This document shows positions 11,918 to 22,802 of a stretch of DNA of 64,000 bases, one piece after another. This stretch comes from Fragilaria crotonensis. Lineage: Eukaryota > Bacillariophyta > Fragilariophyceae > Fragilariales > Fragilariaceae. The notes under the pieces are model-generated. The model saw nothing but the letters and a program-made list of their open reading frames with translations. It made no database searches and had not been told where the DNA came from. The first letter of the stretch is position 1, and every line of letters begins with the position of its first letter. Location: assembly GCA_022925895.1 (NCBI GenBank), contig JAKSYS010000169.1, positions 1 to 64,000 of the forward strand, read 5' to 3'. The position numbers and the translations under genes were made by a program.

Positions 11918-12059
11918 TGACTCAGGCAGAAACTTAGCCTCGACGAATGACTCAGGTTTGTTCAGAATGCCTGAACAAATGACTCATGGGTGAGTCATTT
12001 TATTGATGCCGGAGAAAATGACTCAGGCATAAAACGACTCAGGCAGTGAAAACGACTCA
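11918..12059. repeat. Cluster of TGA(C/G)TCA sites
   Basis: The 7-base near-palindrome TGACTCA, or its complement TGAGTCA, occurs at 11918, 11948, 11980, 11991 and 12019, with CGACTCA variants at 12035 and 12053. Most are followed by GGC or TGC. The cluster lies just upstream of the harbinger transposase start and before the pogo-like transposase. It could be a set of subterminal transposase-binding repeats, or bZIP (AP-1/GCN4-type) sites in a promoter. Confidence 0.6.
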
Positions 12060-12720
12060 TGCATAAGTAAAAAAACCCTAAGGTAAAGCTTAAATGCGAA
12101 TCGTGGACATATGTTCTCTTCCAATTGATTTTCGGATAATTCGAAGTTTACATTGGAAAAAACTATGACCATTTTTGTCATGGTTTCTCAATCTTCTTCG
12201 TTGTGCTGTATGTAGCTTTTCTGATTCACAGTCGAATTCGCCTCAAAGATAAAACGATAAAACACGCTCTCAATGTGTGCTCAGTCCGACACGACGGTTT
12301 TTTAATGAGGAAGAGCTCGCTTAAACAAATCCTTAACTCGTGATGACAAGCACGTCATTTTGAGTCGTTGTCAGTGTCTACGCCGGATTTGTACGACGAA
12401 AAGTCAATCTTCCGCAACCTCCTGAACTCGAGATTGTTCCCGAGGTTTGATTCTATGGAGTACTCGTATAACCATAGTATCTGGACGAATTAAATTACGA
12501 CAGTCCCCGGACGGATTGACGAACGAGTTGTTTGACCCTATCCATTCACGAAGATCTTTGAATACGCTCTGTAGAGAATGAGAGTGTATGCAAATTGATG
12601 GAGGGTCACCGTAGCTACTTTGTGTAGAGGAGATCTATTTCAAAAGATGGCGCGATTTAAAAAGTTGATGTTTTTTGTTAGACACAATACGAACTTCGTA
12701 ATTTAATTGCTCATTCCTGC
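12060..12720. other. AT-rich gap without a recognisable gene
   Basis: There is no long frame on either strand that looks protein-like. The stretch holds poly-A and poly-T tracts and presumably the end of the harbinger element and the 5' flank of the pogo-like gene. I could not find matching terminal inverted repeats. Confidence 0.5.
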
Positions 12721-15341
12721 ATGATGATAAGATATATTAGGAATGGCAGTAGTGCTTCTGCGACTCCGTCAGTTGCGGTTGGTAGGCCAACGGCCCAGTA
12801 CACGATCGAAGATGTAGTGAGAATGGTACGTAATTCATTTCTAGAGACTATCGCAAAGATCGACATGGTGGAATGAAAAGTGACGAGAAAAAATGAGTTC
12901 ATCCTGCCTATCAATTTTATTATCTCTACACAGATTTTGTACTAACTAAATTTATCGCACCATTGCTCCACAAAACCAACGCAGGTGATTGTGAACGGTA
13001 TCACCGCTGAACAAGCCCTTGGGGCTTGTCAGATGACTGGAAGTGTTCCGCTGAGTACACTCTACTCTCGAGTCAAGGCAACAAGGGAAAGAGGCACGTA
13101 TGATAATCACATACGAAGAGCAGATGCAAGGAGAATCGGTTCTATTATTGACATTACTGAAGACGAGGATGTGACAGGAGTGGTGTCGCCGGTTACCATG
13201 GATAGTACCTTGCTATCCTTAATCAGCACACAGACATCACCGCCTCGAAAGAAGACCCGTCGCTCTTCAAAGCAAGTGAGTATTGCTCTCCTTGCTGACA
13301 AGCGCAGTAAGGCGGATTATGATCGGAGATACAAGGCTGCATTCAAGGATGCGACAAATCTTGTCGCTGGAAAGGCAAGTCCTGAATCGGTTCAGAGTAC
13401 GTGCTTGAGACTCAACAATGCATACGGCCTCACTGGAAAGAAGCTGACACGTAGTACAGTGTATCAAGCAACAAAGGATGGTCTGGCAGGGACCAGTCCA
13501 AAGAAGAAGGGACCACGGTCAAAGATTCCCGACAAACTGCTTGAGGTGGTGGCGACACATGCTGAAGTGTGCCAGGTCGGAGATGGTGAGCTGAAGGGCC
13601 TCGACATCAAGCGCTTGATCGGCGCTTCCATAGTTGGAACAAGGCATGAGACATTCCAGGTTGAATCAGTTTGGAGGAAGGTTCGCAGCGAGTATCCCGA
13701 TGCCCTCCAAGCAGCCAACAAGATATCTGTTGAAGACGCTCGCGCACAATGGACAACACATGACAATTTGAATCAGTGGTTTGACGATGTAAAGAAGGAT
13801 TTGGTTGCAACAGGGCTTGTTGAGGATAAAGCGGTCCTTGATGAGAATGGAAACGTTGCGTCAGAAGTTTGCTTCAAATGCGATTCGCAGCGACGCATCA
13901 TTAATATGGATGAAACTCACCACAATTTAGCTATTACCGGCGACAGAGGAGGTCCGCGAGCTGTATCGTATCACAACCCTTCTTTTCAGCGTGGTGCATC
14001 CAGAGGAGTGAAATCAGGTCGTCATGTCACAGGTGTCTATGCAACAAACGCAGAAGGAGAAGCTCTTCCTCCATTCTATATCTTTGACTCGACAGCAAAG
14101 TCTGACGATAACTTTCGTGTGAAGATGGATTGGCTTGTGGGCTTGCCGACAGTCGAAGGGAGGTTTGGCTGCCCATCCACAGAAAAGTACGACAGCTTTT
14201 ATGCCGTTCGCTCGCGTGGATCGATGGACGATGAGTTGCTCAATCAGTACATTGAAACAGTGATACTCCCATTGTATCCCAACATCAATAAAACAGCAAT
14301 CTTCGATGAGAGAGGAAGCCTTCTACAGGGTCCAGTTATTTTAAAGGTTGATGCAGGGCCTGGGAGGATCGTATCGTCAGAAATTGTGTTAGCCAAGCGC
14401 GAGGCACTGTTTGAAAAAGGATTGATCATTCTTCTCGGCTTACCTAATGCCACCAGTGTCCAACAAGAAATGGACGCCTTGTATGGTCCTTTCAAGTCGG
14501 CCACATATTCTCGCGGTGAAAAAGTTGTGCAGCAGAAGTTGAAAGCGAGAGGGCTTGCCAGGAGGAACGGACAACAACTCAGCTCTGCTGTTCTTAACCT
14601 TAACTTTGAGGACCTTCCGACAATTGTTAATGGCACAACAACCGATGCTGCTGCCGACAAACCATTCGATCTCCACTTCACAAAGGACAAGATCCTTTGG
14701 TCGTGGGCTAAGGTTGGTTTTGTTCCTTTACAAGAAGCTGTTTGGAGAATCGAAGGGTCAGAAAGGAGCTTGGACAACACAACAAGGATGCTGCACTTGA
14801 GGACTTACAGTTTCGATACAATTTGCTAGTCGATGATTTGGAAGGTGACGGATTCAACCCTGGAATATTCGACGCTGTGATTCCAACAGCAGCTCACGTT
14901 CAAAGGGCTGCAACGGAGAATGCTCAGATCGAAGAACTGCTTAAGAGCGGCAAAGCGTTCTCGGCCTCCGGACAGTGGAACTTCTGCGAATCCCGAATTG
15001 GTAATGCGGGTGTCACGTTGATGGCTCAGAAGCGGCAACTACAACTGAATGAAACTGCGAGGACAAACACTGCAAACAAGAAGAATGAGGCACAGCTGAA
15101 GACATTGGAACGAGCACAAGCAGCACTTGCTAAATATGAAACAGATGCAGGATCACTTACCGAAAAGGAATGGGGAGAAATTGTCCGCTGGGTGCTGCCC
15201 GTGGCGAAGGTGCCATACCTCTTGAAAGATCTCAAGAAGCGAGAACAAATTCTTGCAAAACTTGATACCTTGCCCAATGCTTGGACCACTTACATTCCTC
15301 GTAGAGAGGATGCAGCAATCATGGCACCAACACCAGTGTAA
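12721..15341 (+). pseudogene. Pogo-like (DDE-1) transposase, one intron, one frameshift
   Basis: Exon 1 (12721-12825, 35 codons, starting ATGATG) joins exon 2 at 12985 across a 159-bp GT-AG intron in phase 0. Together they give a psq-type helix-turn-helix (TIEDVVRM ... GITAEQALGACQ). A second helical DNA-binding region follows around residues 165-260. The catalytic core has INMDETHHNL (first Asp), LKVDAGPGR (second Asp) and EMDALYGPFK (third Asp), that is, a DDD triad in the pogo manner. The frame breaks at about 14729, where GTTCCTTTACAAG appears to have lost one base. From there the +1 frame continues smoothly (TRSCLENRRVRKELGQHNKD) to the stop at 15341. The long tail is Lys/Glu-rich and helical. 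With one lesion, it may be a young pseudogene or an assembly error. Confidence 0.7.
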
Positions 15342-15872
15342 GAGTGTGTATGAAGCTTGATTGAAATAGTGAATGGACTAATTGTATGATTGTGTTTGAT
15401 CGTCGAATCCAGCATGTTCCTCAAACGGGACTTTAGCTACGAAGTGCAACGAAATTTCCTACGTGACTACTAACGGAAAATCAAAGATATTAAAAAGCAC
15501 ATATTGCATTTCTGAATACGTAGACTCCTAGCTGATCCACTGTTTATAAACATCTAAGTGTCATAGAAGTGGATTGGATCAACGGAATGCCGTAAAGGAC
15601 TCAATCTGCTCCATTAGTGACTCAACAGTCCAGATACTGTGGTTAAAAAAATCAAGGAAAAAAAATATTCGATTGATGATATCATCATCATTTATCATCA
15701 CATATGAATTCTGAATAGATAGAAATAATGCACGACATCATAAATACATTCTTTAACCTTGAAGGAAACAGCAAGGTACTGCGCAGTCAATGCAAATAAT
15801 TTCATTCGTCCGGCTTCTATGTTTATACTTGTACTACATTACACGTACGATCTTTCATGTGTATGCTATGAA
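15342..15872. other. AT-rich gap, no gene seen
   Basis: This is the 3' flank of the pogo-like gene. It has short ATCATC runs near 15680 and no credible frame. No inverted repeat matching the 5' flank of the transposase was found by eye. Confidence 0.5.
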
Positions 15873-15875
15873 TAA

Positions 15876-16580
15876 GAGCATCCCCACCCGTCGGGGTCTT
15901 TTTGGGACGCTATTTTTCGAGTAGCGTCCTTAGAAGCTTATTTAGGACATTTCCGATATGTCCGATCACTTCTCCAATTCCCACCCGATGCGCTATTATT
16001 GGGTTCAAAAACGGGCGCGGACCCGTGCGCCGTAGAATATTTTAGTACCAGTATACGAGTACAGTACGATATTCGGATTTCATTCTTTCGTCGTCATCCT
16101 GGTCTCTCGTTATATCATCATCATGTCATCATCATCATTTGCCCATGAAGCACTTCGTTTTCAGGCGTGAAATCACCTCCTGGTGTGAAGAACAACATTG
16201 TCAACCCAAACGACGTCAATTTTGTTGCGATTTTGAACGTAGTCAAGTACTGTACTACAGTGCGAAGTACAAAGTATGGCGCACCGACCACACATATGGC
16301 GCACCATGCCTGAATCCAGCGTTGAATAGATCAAAAGTCTTGAATCGAGTTGATCAAATAGGACATATCGAGCAACGCTATTTTATAGCCAGGAAGCAGA
16401 AATCATATTAATTCTGCCATATATGGCAGAATGAATAGCGTTATATTCCAAGATATTCCATGAACTTTTACGAAAATGTCCATCGGGCCCAACCGGTGGT
16501 GTGCCGATTTCCAAAAAAAGACGCTAAATGACGCTAAAATCCAAAATGTCCGAGAAATACCCCCACGGGTGGGGATGCTC
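15876..16580. mobile_element. Tourist-type MITE (705 bp) with TAA target duplications
   Basis: The left end reads GAGCATCCCCACCCGTCGGG and the right end is its near-perfect inverse (CCCACGGGTGGGGATGCTC). Both ends are flanked directly by TAA (15873-15875 and 16581-16583). Three-base TWA duplications and GAGCATCCCCA-like termini are typical of PIF/Harbinger-derived Tourist elements. The similarity between the ends continues inward for about 35 bases (TTTTTGGGAC against TTTCTCGGAC). The interior has no transposase; a 90-codon frame at 16139-16411 has no recognisable features. It could be mobilised by a harbinger transposase elsewhere in the genome. Confidence 0.85.
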
Positions 16581-16989
16581 TAAGAAGCTGCGTTTCGGTC
16601 ATGTATGGTATAGAGTGCAAAGTGAGATACTCGTACTGGATAGGTGGATAGGGTATTCCGTACTGAGTATGGTGCATGGTGTACGCTGCTTATGCTATAA
16701 AACGACCTACAGTAACAAGTACATGGTACCGCATCAACCGGTAGCAACAGCAACACAGCAACTGTGCTTGTGAATCCTTCCGCTCGACACTGGATCACCC
16801 GACACTTCATCCTCCTCGAGATGGCTACTAATCGTCGTGCTACTGGTAGTCGACAAACATGGCATCCTATTGACCATGTCGAAATCTCTGTAATCTTGGA
16901 AAAGACGGCTATCGACTCTGCTCGGAGCACTACGCATCAACAATCAGCATCAGGTACTACTCTGGACTTTGCTAGTAGTTGCTGCATTG

Positions 16990-18768
16990 ATGTTGAATCG
17001 AGAGGCAGTGACCAGTCGAGATAACAGCGTAATCAATCACAGTGACAACAACGATCGGAGCGAGGGAAGGACTCCAACCAACTTGCGATCGCGATACCGT
17101 CACAAATTAGGATCCGAGCAGCAGCAACAACAGCAACTGGAAGTTTCCTTCCCAACATATGACAACGACCACGATAACTTTGACAAGGCAACCTTACCAA
17201 GGAACATGTCCATGTCCAGACTTGTGCGTTGTATGACTTGGAAAGGACGTAATTCAAGGATTCTGTCGATACCGATACAAAATGTTGTCAAACGAATGCT
17301 CTTTCTTTTTCTTGTTTTGATGTTGGGGCTGTTCCTTGAGCTGCGTTGCATTCCACGTTGGAGGGGTACTGTTAATACTGTTAAAATTGATGGCATTGAC
17401 GGCGACACTGCTCACCAAGCGGGGACGATTGCATCAATCCATCACGAGGAAAACTATGAAGAACCAAAATCCATCTCCGAAAATTTGCGTGCGCGTGCTA
17501 CTATCCCCGACAAATCAATACCAACGCACGTTGAGAATCAGACCAAAAAGGCACGTGGCGGTAGGACACCCGACCTGCAGCCGAAGAAGAATGAAACCGA
17601 ACGTGCTCCTTCCCAGAGTCTTCCTCCTTCTCGTCGTCGTCACACAGTGGTGGTCCAATTGGATTCCTTCATTTACTTGTTACGAGGTGGACAACGAGAC
17701 CTGTGTCGCAAAATTCTTGACGCGACGGGAGCAAAACAAATTGGCGAGCCACTCAATCGGCGCGGTAACAGTGAGAACCTACGAGGAGGAAGGCAGAGCA
17801 AGGATTATAATGATACGTCGCTGATACTGCTCAACATGACTCTGGATTGTCATGATCCCATGAGTGGCAGCGATAACTTTGGCATCGGACTCTTCATGAA
17901 AGGCTTTTATAGCCTCCGAATTGCAGCTGCCATGGGTCAGGCGGATTTGTCCTTTCACTGCAGCAGAGCCCCCGACTATGTGAATGATATTATTGCCCAC
18001 TTTCAGGGATACTATCCAGCTCCGACAATCATAGATCCATGGCCACAAGACGTTGCCAGCAGAGTATGTGGCATGCAAATGCTCCCATCCTTGTACATTA
18101 TGGCTCGTGAAATTCAACGCGAATTGAGGAAATTGGCAGTCACTGTTGTTGGCTCTCGTGGTCATGATATCAGCAACTTGTTTCCGACCGGTTCATCACC
18201 TGTAAATCCTGTTTTGCCTGATGCGGAAATTGATGATGTCGCGATACACTTTCGCTGTGGTGACATCTTCTCCACCAGTTTGCCGGATTTTGGGATTATC
18301 AATTTCCATGAGTACTTGAAATTCATTTCTCCGCACGTTAGAAGCATTGGAATTGTGACTCAGCCATTCGAGCCCGATCGGAATCGAAAGGTTGATGCCG
18401 ACAGAACCGAAGATTGCAAGCGCGTTGTTCTGAGTCTTGTTGATTTCTTGCATGCTGCCTATCCCAGTTCCAAAGTCTGCATCCGCAACGACAAGAACGA
18501 GACTCTTCCTCTCGCATTTGCCCGCCTCACCATGGCGAATCAATCGTTTGTAAGTTTATCGTCATTCGGGATATTTCCTGTTGTTTCAACGTTTGGCAAT
18601 GGCTACTTCCAGCGAGGGAATGCCATGGTGAATCCATTTGCAGAGCCGATGCAAAGGTATTTAGACAACATTCACGTGATGGACGCCGCGGTGCTTTCGA
18701 GCGCTGATTGCGCCAGCAAACCAGTCGAGGATATAATACAGTGGTTGGTGAAAGCCCAACCGCAATAA
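16990..18768 (+). CDS. Type II membrane protein, glycosyltransferase-like
   Basis: The frame runs to 18768. The first ATG in frame is at 16990 (MLNREAVTSRD); an upstream TTG is not needed. The N-terminal ~100 residues are polar with a short Gln run. A single hydrophobic segment (about residues 100-118, MLFLFLVLMLGLFLEL) is preceded by basic residues, predicting a signal anchor with the C-terminus in the Golgi/ER lumen. A Lys/Pro/Ser-rich stem follows, then a globular domain from about residue 215. That domain has the motif VAIHFRCGD near residue 420, reminiscent of the H-x-R-x-G-D motif of fucosyltransferase-like GT-B enzymes. Several N-glycosylation sequons (NMT, NET, NQS) are seen in the lumenal part. 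Substrate and exact family cannot be given. Coding looks intact with no intron. Confidence 0.7.
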   Translation: MLNREAVTSRDNSVINHSDNNDRSEGRTPTNLRSRYRHKLGSEQQQQQQLEVSFPTYDNDHDNFDKATLPRNMSMSRLVRCMTWKGRNSRILSIPIQNVVKRMLFLFLVLMLGLFLELRCIPRWRGTVNTVKIDGIDGDTAHQAGTIASIHHEENYEEPKSISENLRARATIPDKSIPTHVENQTKKARGGRTPDLQPKKNETERAPSQSLPPSRRRHTVVVQLDSFIYLLRGGQRDLCRKILDATGAKQIGEPLNRRGNSENLRGGRQSKDYNDTSLILLNMTLDCHDPMSGSDNFGIGLFMKGFYSLRIAAAMGQADLSFHCSRAPDYVNDIIAHFQGYYPAPTIIDPWPQDVASRVCGMQMLPSLYIMAREIQRELRKLAVTVVGSRGHDISNLFPTGSSPVNPVLPDAEIDDVAIHFRCGDIFSTSLPDFGIINFHEYLKFISPHVRSIGIVTQPFEPDRNRKVDADRTEDCKRVVLSLVDFLHAAYPSSKVCIRNDKNETLPLAFARLTMANQSFVSLSSFGIFPVVSTFGNGYFQRGNAMVNPFAEPMQRYLDNIHVMDAAVLSSADCASKPVEDIIQWLVKAQPQ

Positions 18769-19166
18769 AGTTGCGTTTCACGAACGCCACTTGCCTTGCT
18801 CTTCATTCATGTCATGATATCTTACTGTCATGAATACTTTTGTCGCCGCTGAGCGACTCCGGCTCTGGATGAGAACAGCTTGCAAACGTTTGCTTTTAAA
18901 GGGGTGGATTCGCGATTCTTTGGGATGCCGGAGCGTAGTTTGGGCAGCATCTGTGCGTGCAATAGCCAATGGTACAGAAGTGGAGGATCGCCTTTGATAC
19001 TCTTGAGCATGCAGGGTTTTGAAGAGTTGAGCATCATTTTGTATTTGTTGTTGCTATCACAGCACGACAAGATCGGCTTTGTGCTTCGTCACGATCGAAG
19101 ATTGCGTCACCAGATGTGTCTGATCCGAAGCACTTGCTTTCTTTTGGCTTATGTGCTCGCAATTTT

Positions 19167-19439
19167 TCACATTTTCCTCATGTGTTTGAAGCCGACTTCT
19201 TTCATGTCGGCATGCGTCGCTGCTTTCCACTTTATCCGGTCCTCTCTTTTGATCCTGACTTGGCGGGCCCCGACGTCACGGCTCGTTTTGGCATTGTCCT
19301 TAATCAGCGACTTCACGTTGGAATTAAAGTTTCCATTGAGCGCCACTAATATGTTCTCCTCGGCAGTTGGCGCTCTCCACGATCCCTTCTCATCCTTGGT
19401 ATTGTTCATGTTGCTACTTGCTTCGTTATCGGTTGCCAT
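19167..19439 (-). CDS. Small charged protein (90 aa), hypothetical
   Basis: The frame starts MATDNEASSNMNNTKDEKG and ends RKM. It is hydrophilic and rich in Lys, Asp, Asn and Glu, with no signal peptide or membrane segment. It lies tail-to-tail with the glycosyltransferase-like gene. A competing plus-strand frame (18880-19452) is very hydrophobic and looks like the reverse shadow of this one. No family is recognised; a further spliced exon is possible. Confidence 0.35.
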   Translation of the reverse strand: MATDNEASSNMNNTKDEKGSWRAPTAEENILVALNGNFNSNVKSLIKDNAKTSRDVGARQVRIKREDRIKWKAATHADMKEVGFKHMRKM

Positions 19440-19718
19440 TCTCCGTTGCTAACGAAACCAAAGACTGGATGGAAATCTCACTGCTCGCGAAGTGCGTCAA
19501 CTAATCAGACAGCGCTGTCGAGGAGCTGTACTTCTCGCTGAGGTTTGCATCCACGACTTGAATGCGACGGAAGCCTTTACATTGTCAAGAGTGATATTCG
19601 GTCGATAGTCAGTCTTCGAAAACTGATGTTGAAGTAACACGTATAAAGATGGTGATGGGTCGGGCTGTCGTTGAAAAGAGTAAACTCAATATTCTACAAT
19701 AATGATAAAAACTGTGTG

Positions 19719-20195
19719 TCAACCTCGCATCCCTTTCATCGACAAGTAACCTATAGTAGCCCCTATTGCCCAAATCCCAATCAACATGAAAAGGATAAGG
19801 AATGCACATCGACGGGAACGCCATGTTTTGATATCCAACGTATCCACCGACCTGCACGACCCACGCGAAACGCGAGCGATTTCGGCGTCCTCGATAGAAT
19901 CAGGTGTGGTTTGCAAACCGTCGTTTGATGATGCTGGCTCGTCGTCAAAGAGAGGAGAGTGATACCTGCGCTCTGTCGGATCCCAAACTTCGTCGATTTG
20001 AGGTGACGTTTCGCTTACCCTCGTAACAGCATAGGCACCAGGGACTTCATCCTCGTCGCTATCGCTTTCATTGTCTGATGGAAACCTGACTTTGCCAGTC
20101 ACTTTGCCCTCGCTGCTTTGATTGTCTGCAGGTGGAGCATATCTACTGAGATCTGACTCAAAACGTCGCTCTGATCGCCAAACTGGTCGGGTCAT
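19719..20195 (-). CDS. Short membrane protein resembling the N-terminus of an LRR receptor-like protein
   Basis: The 158 residues begin MTRPVWRSERRF, continue with an acidic Ser/Asp segment (DNESDSDEDEVPGAYAV) and end with one hydrophobic helix (CAFLILFMLIGIWAIGATIGYL) after Arg/Lys residues. A cytosolic acidic region containing PGAYAV-like text followed by a membrane anchor is what I expect at the start of diatom LRR receptor-like proteins. Here the frame stops seven residues after the helix, with no LRR ectodomain. It may be a truncated receptor or a real tail-anchored protein. It is divergent from the complete LRR gene at 21144. Confidence 0.5.
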   Translation of the reverse strand: MTRPVWRSERRFESDLSRYAPPADNQSSEGKVTGKVRFPSDNESDSDEDEVPGAYAVTRVSETSPQIDEVWDPTERRYHSPLFDDEPASSNDGLQTTPDSIEDAEIARVSRGSCRSVDTLDIKTWRSRRCAFLILFMLIGIWAIGATIGYLSMKGMRG

Positions 20196-21143
20196 ACTCG
20201 CAAGGAAATGACTTTGAATACCTTGAGCACACGAGTCGCAGTGGTGGATTTATGCTCCTCCTCCACCAGCAATGGAGAATTACAGAGTGGAATGTGATAA
20301 AGTGGTAAACCACAGTTCTTTTGTGAGAAGATGATATTATGACAAGTAGTTGAGAGTATTGTGTTGTTCACCTTTCTTGTGTCGATCGTATCATGCGGGT
20401 ATTTGTTACTCAAGTGCTGTACTGGTACGGTACTCCAGTATAGTAGTAGACGTCCCGCATCATATTATATATTGGGTAACACCAACGTCCCGTTTGCCTA
20501 TGCCTCCTCCTTTCCGAGTCACCGCAAGTACAGGGACATTCGCATTTCCGGGAGGTTCCGCAAGTTTGGCGCGTTTGCCGTCCCGGATAAATTATCCCAA
20601 CGAGGCGTAACACGTCGTGATCGCCCGACGTCGACTCTTTCGCTCGAAACGCTGTTGTCCCTAAGGATAAATCGACAATTCGACTACGACATTTCGCAAT
20701 CGAAAAAATGTCTCATTCGTGCGAGTGATGATTGACGTTTTCCATCCTCTATACAGCCTTGGTCATGCTCATCATTTACGACCGCAATTCATATAGCAAA
20801 ATTGATGATTTGTCTTGATGCCCGCCCACCCAACCGTGGACATCTACGATCGACGGTCATCGTAAAAATAGAGAGTATTTAGAGGAAGAAATGAGCATCA
20901 AAGGCTCAATCTATTCTAAAACCTGGTTTATAGTTTACATGCTTAAAACTTACGCGGATGAAACCTCCCGCTCGTTCCCTGTCGCTTCGTTCCAGTACCG
21001 GTCTTACCGCGCGCAGAAACTCCCACCTGGTGCCTGGATTCAACAGTCGCTCTTTGGGTTTCCCTTTCGGACCTGTTTCACCCCATTGTTAACACACCAA
21101 CCAGTAATCCAGGAGCTCTAGCGTACCAAGTGGAATCAAGCCT
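20196..21143. other. Intergenic region between divergent membrane-protein genes
   Basis: About 950 bases lie between the start of the minus-strand short membrane protein and the plus-strand LRR gene. Open frames here are short and lack protein character. The stretch presumably contains both promoters; no clear motif can be named. Confidence 0.5.
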
Positions 21144-22739
21144 TTGGACGTACAGATGCCGCATTATCCGCCTGATGATGGAAGCGACGAAGATTCCAGC
21201 ACTCAGTTGGAAATCAAGCTGAAGCGATTCCACTGTTATCTGGTCATTGCAGGTGTTGTATCGTTTCTGTTTGGAGTCGCGGTTGGCATTGTTGTGGCAC
21301 TCACCCAATCAGAGAAAGTGGAGAATTCCTTCGGCGATGAGTGCGCCAACCACAATCCAGCTGACACGGGATGCGTCGTGCCAGAGTGTGCTCGAATGAA
21401 GTACGAGGAAATAACGGCGATATATCCAACACTGCCCGACTACGACGTTACGAGGACTCTTTCTGGTGATGATGACTGTCCTTCTGACCAACTTGCTGCT
21501 ACTGCCCTGGCGATGCGGTGGACCAATACAAACAATACAGGAGAAATGGAGGACTCGGACGTCTATTTTGCTCTTGCAACCTTGTTCTTTTCTTTGAGAG
21601 GAGACGAGTGGAACCGAGCACTGAATTGGTTGCAACCCTTGCCAGTGTGCGAATGGCATGGCATCAACTGTACTAAAGACAAGGATGGCAAGAACGACGT
21701 TATTGTCGCCCTTTCGTTGCCCGACAACCAAATGGTGGGAGAAGTCCCCACACAGCTGGGACTTCTGACTTCGCTCCAAAGTTTCAGCTTGGAAGGGATC
21801 AATCTTGGAGGGACTAGCATGCCCAGTGAAATTGGACGTTTGGTGGATTTGGAGACTCTGAACCTGCGGGGAACTAAAATGGCGGGCCAGCTTCCTTCCG
21901 AAATAGGCGTGTGCACAAAGTTGACAATGCTTGACTTATTGGGTTCAGAATTGACTGGAACGGTCCCCACTGAGATCGGCAATTTGAACTTCGTAGGTAC
22001 GCAGATTTTATTTGTCTCGAGAACGTGCTTCTTCTACATCCAATCATCCCATCTGTGATCTCATCGGACCTTCTCACCTCCAGAATCGCTTTCAGTAGGA
22101 AGCGTGTTCTTGGCAGGGCCGCTGCCTACAGAGATTGGACACCTATCGCGATTAACCTCATTGCATATGTCCTTTTTTCCTACGACAGAGTCAGTTGCGA
22201 TTCCATCCGAGGTTGCCCTCCTCAGCAATATGATGCATCTCGTCTTTTTTGGGATTGTCATTCCTAGCAATACATGGTTGACGGACGCCTTGGTGGTTAT
22301 GACTGGATTAACATCGCTTGTCCTGACAAACGAAGCAAATATAAATGTGCAACATTCGTCGACAATACCGACGCAGATTGGACTTCTCACTGCCTTGGAC
22401 GATATAAAGCTCATCAACACTGGATTGAACGGGACGTTGCCGACAGAATTAGCGCGATTGACTAAATTGACTTTCCTTGAACTTTGGTCGAATGATCTAT
22501 CCGGGACTATCCCGTCGGAGCTTGGTCTGCTTACAGATTTGGCCGTTTTCAACCTTTTTTACAACCATATGCTGACTGGGTTTGTGCCAAGCGAAGTGGG
22601 TTTATTGACCAACCTGAGCATAGTGGATCTCCGTTCGACTGGCTTGTCTATTCAAATTCCTCCAGAAGTGTGTGCACATGGATTGGAGGTCATTATGTCA
22701 GGGTTCGGCGATGCGTGGACTTTCGATGCTTGCAAGTGA
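21144..22739 (+). CDS. LRR receptor-like membrane protein, two exons
   Basis: Exon 1 (21144-21996) encodes a short acidic N-terminus, a hydrophobic anchor at about residues 33-55 and a Cys-containing spacer. It then has the cap motif WNRALNWLQPLPVCEWHGINC typical of the segment preceding plant-type LRRs. LRRs follow with L..L..L.L....L.G..P.EIG spacing. The intron is about 100 bp with donor GTACGC at 21997; its acceptor CAGTAG gives two in-phase choices (exon 2 starting at 22096 or 22099). Exon 2 continues the LRRs to a Cys-containing cap (WTFDACK). No kinase domain follows, so it is receptor-like, with the LRRs predicted outside the cell or in the lumen. Such genes are abundant in diatoms; the ligand is unknown. 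Confidence 0.75.
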
Positions 22740-22802
22740 GTGACATGATGAACCGCGAACAAATGAAATGAATAAATGACAGCCATGAGTCAAACCCTAG
22801 TA

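Noticed and set aside
18880-19452. 190-codon plus-strand frame
   Set aside because: Its hydrophobic composition is the mirror of the charged minus-strand frame at 19167-19439, so it was judged a shadow.
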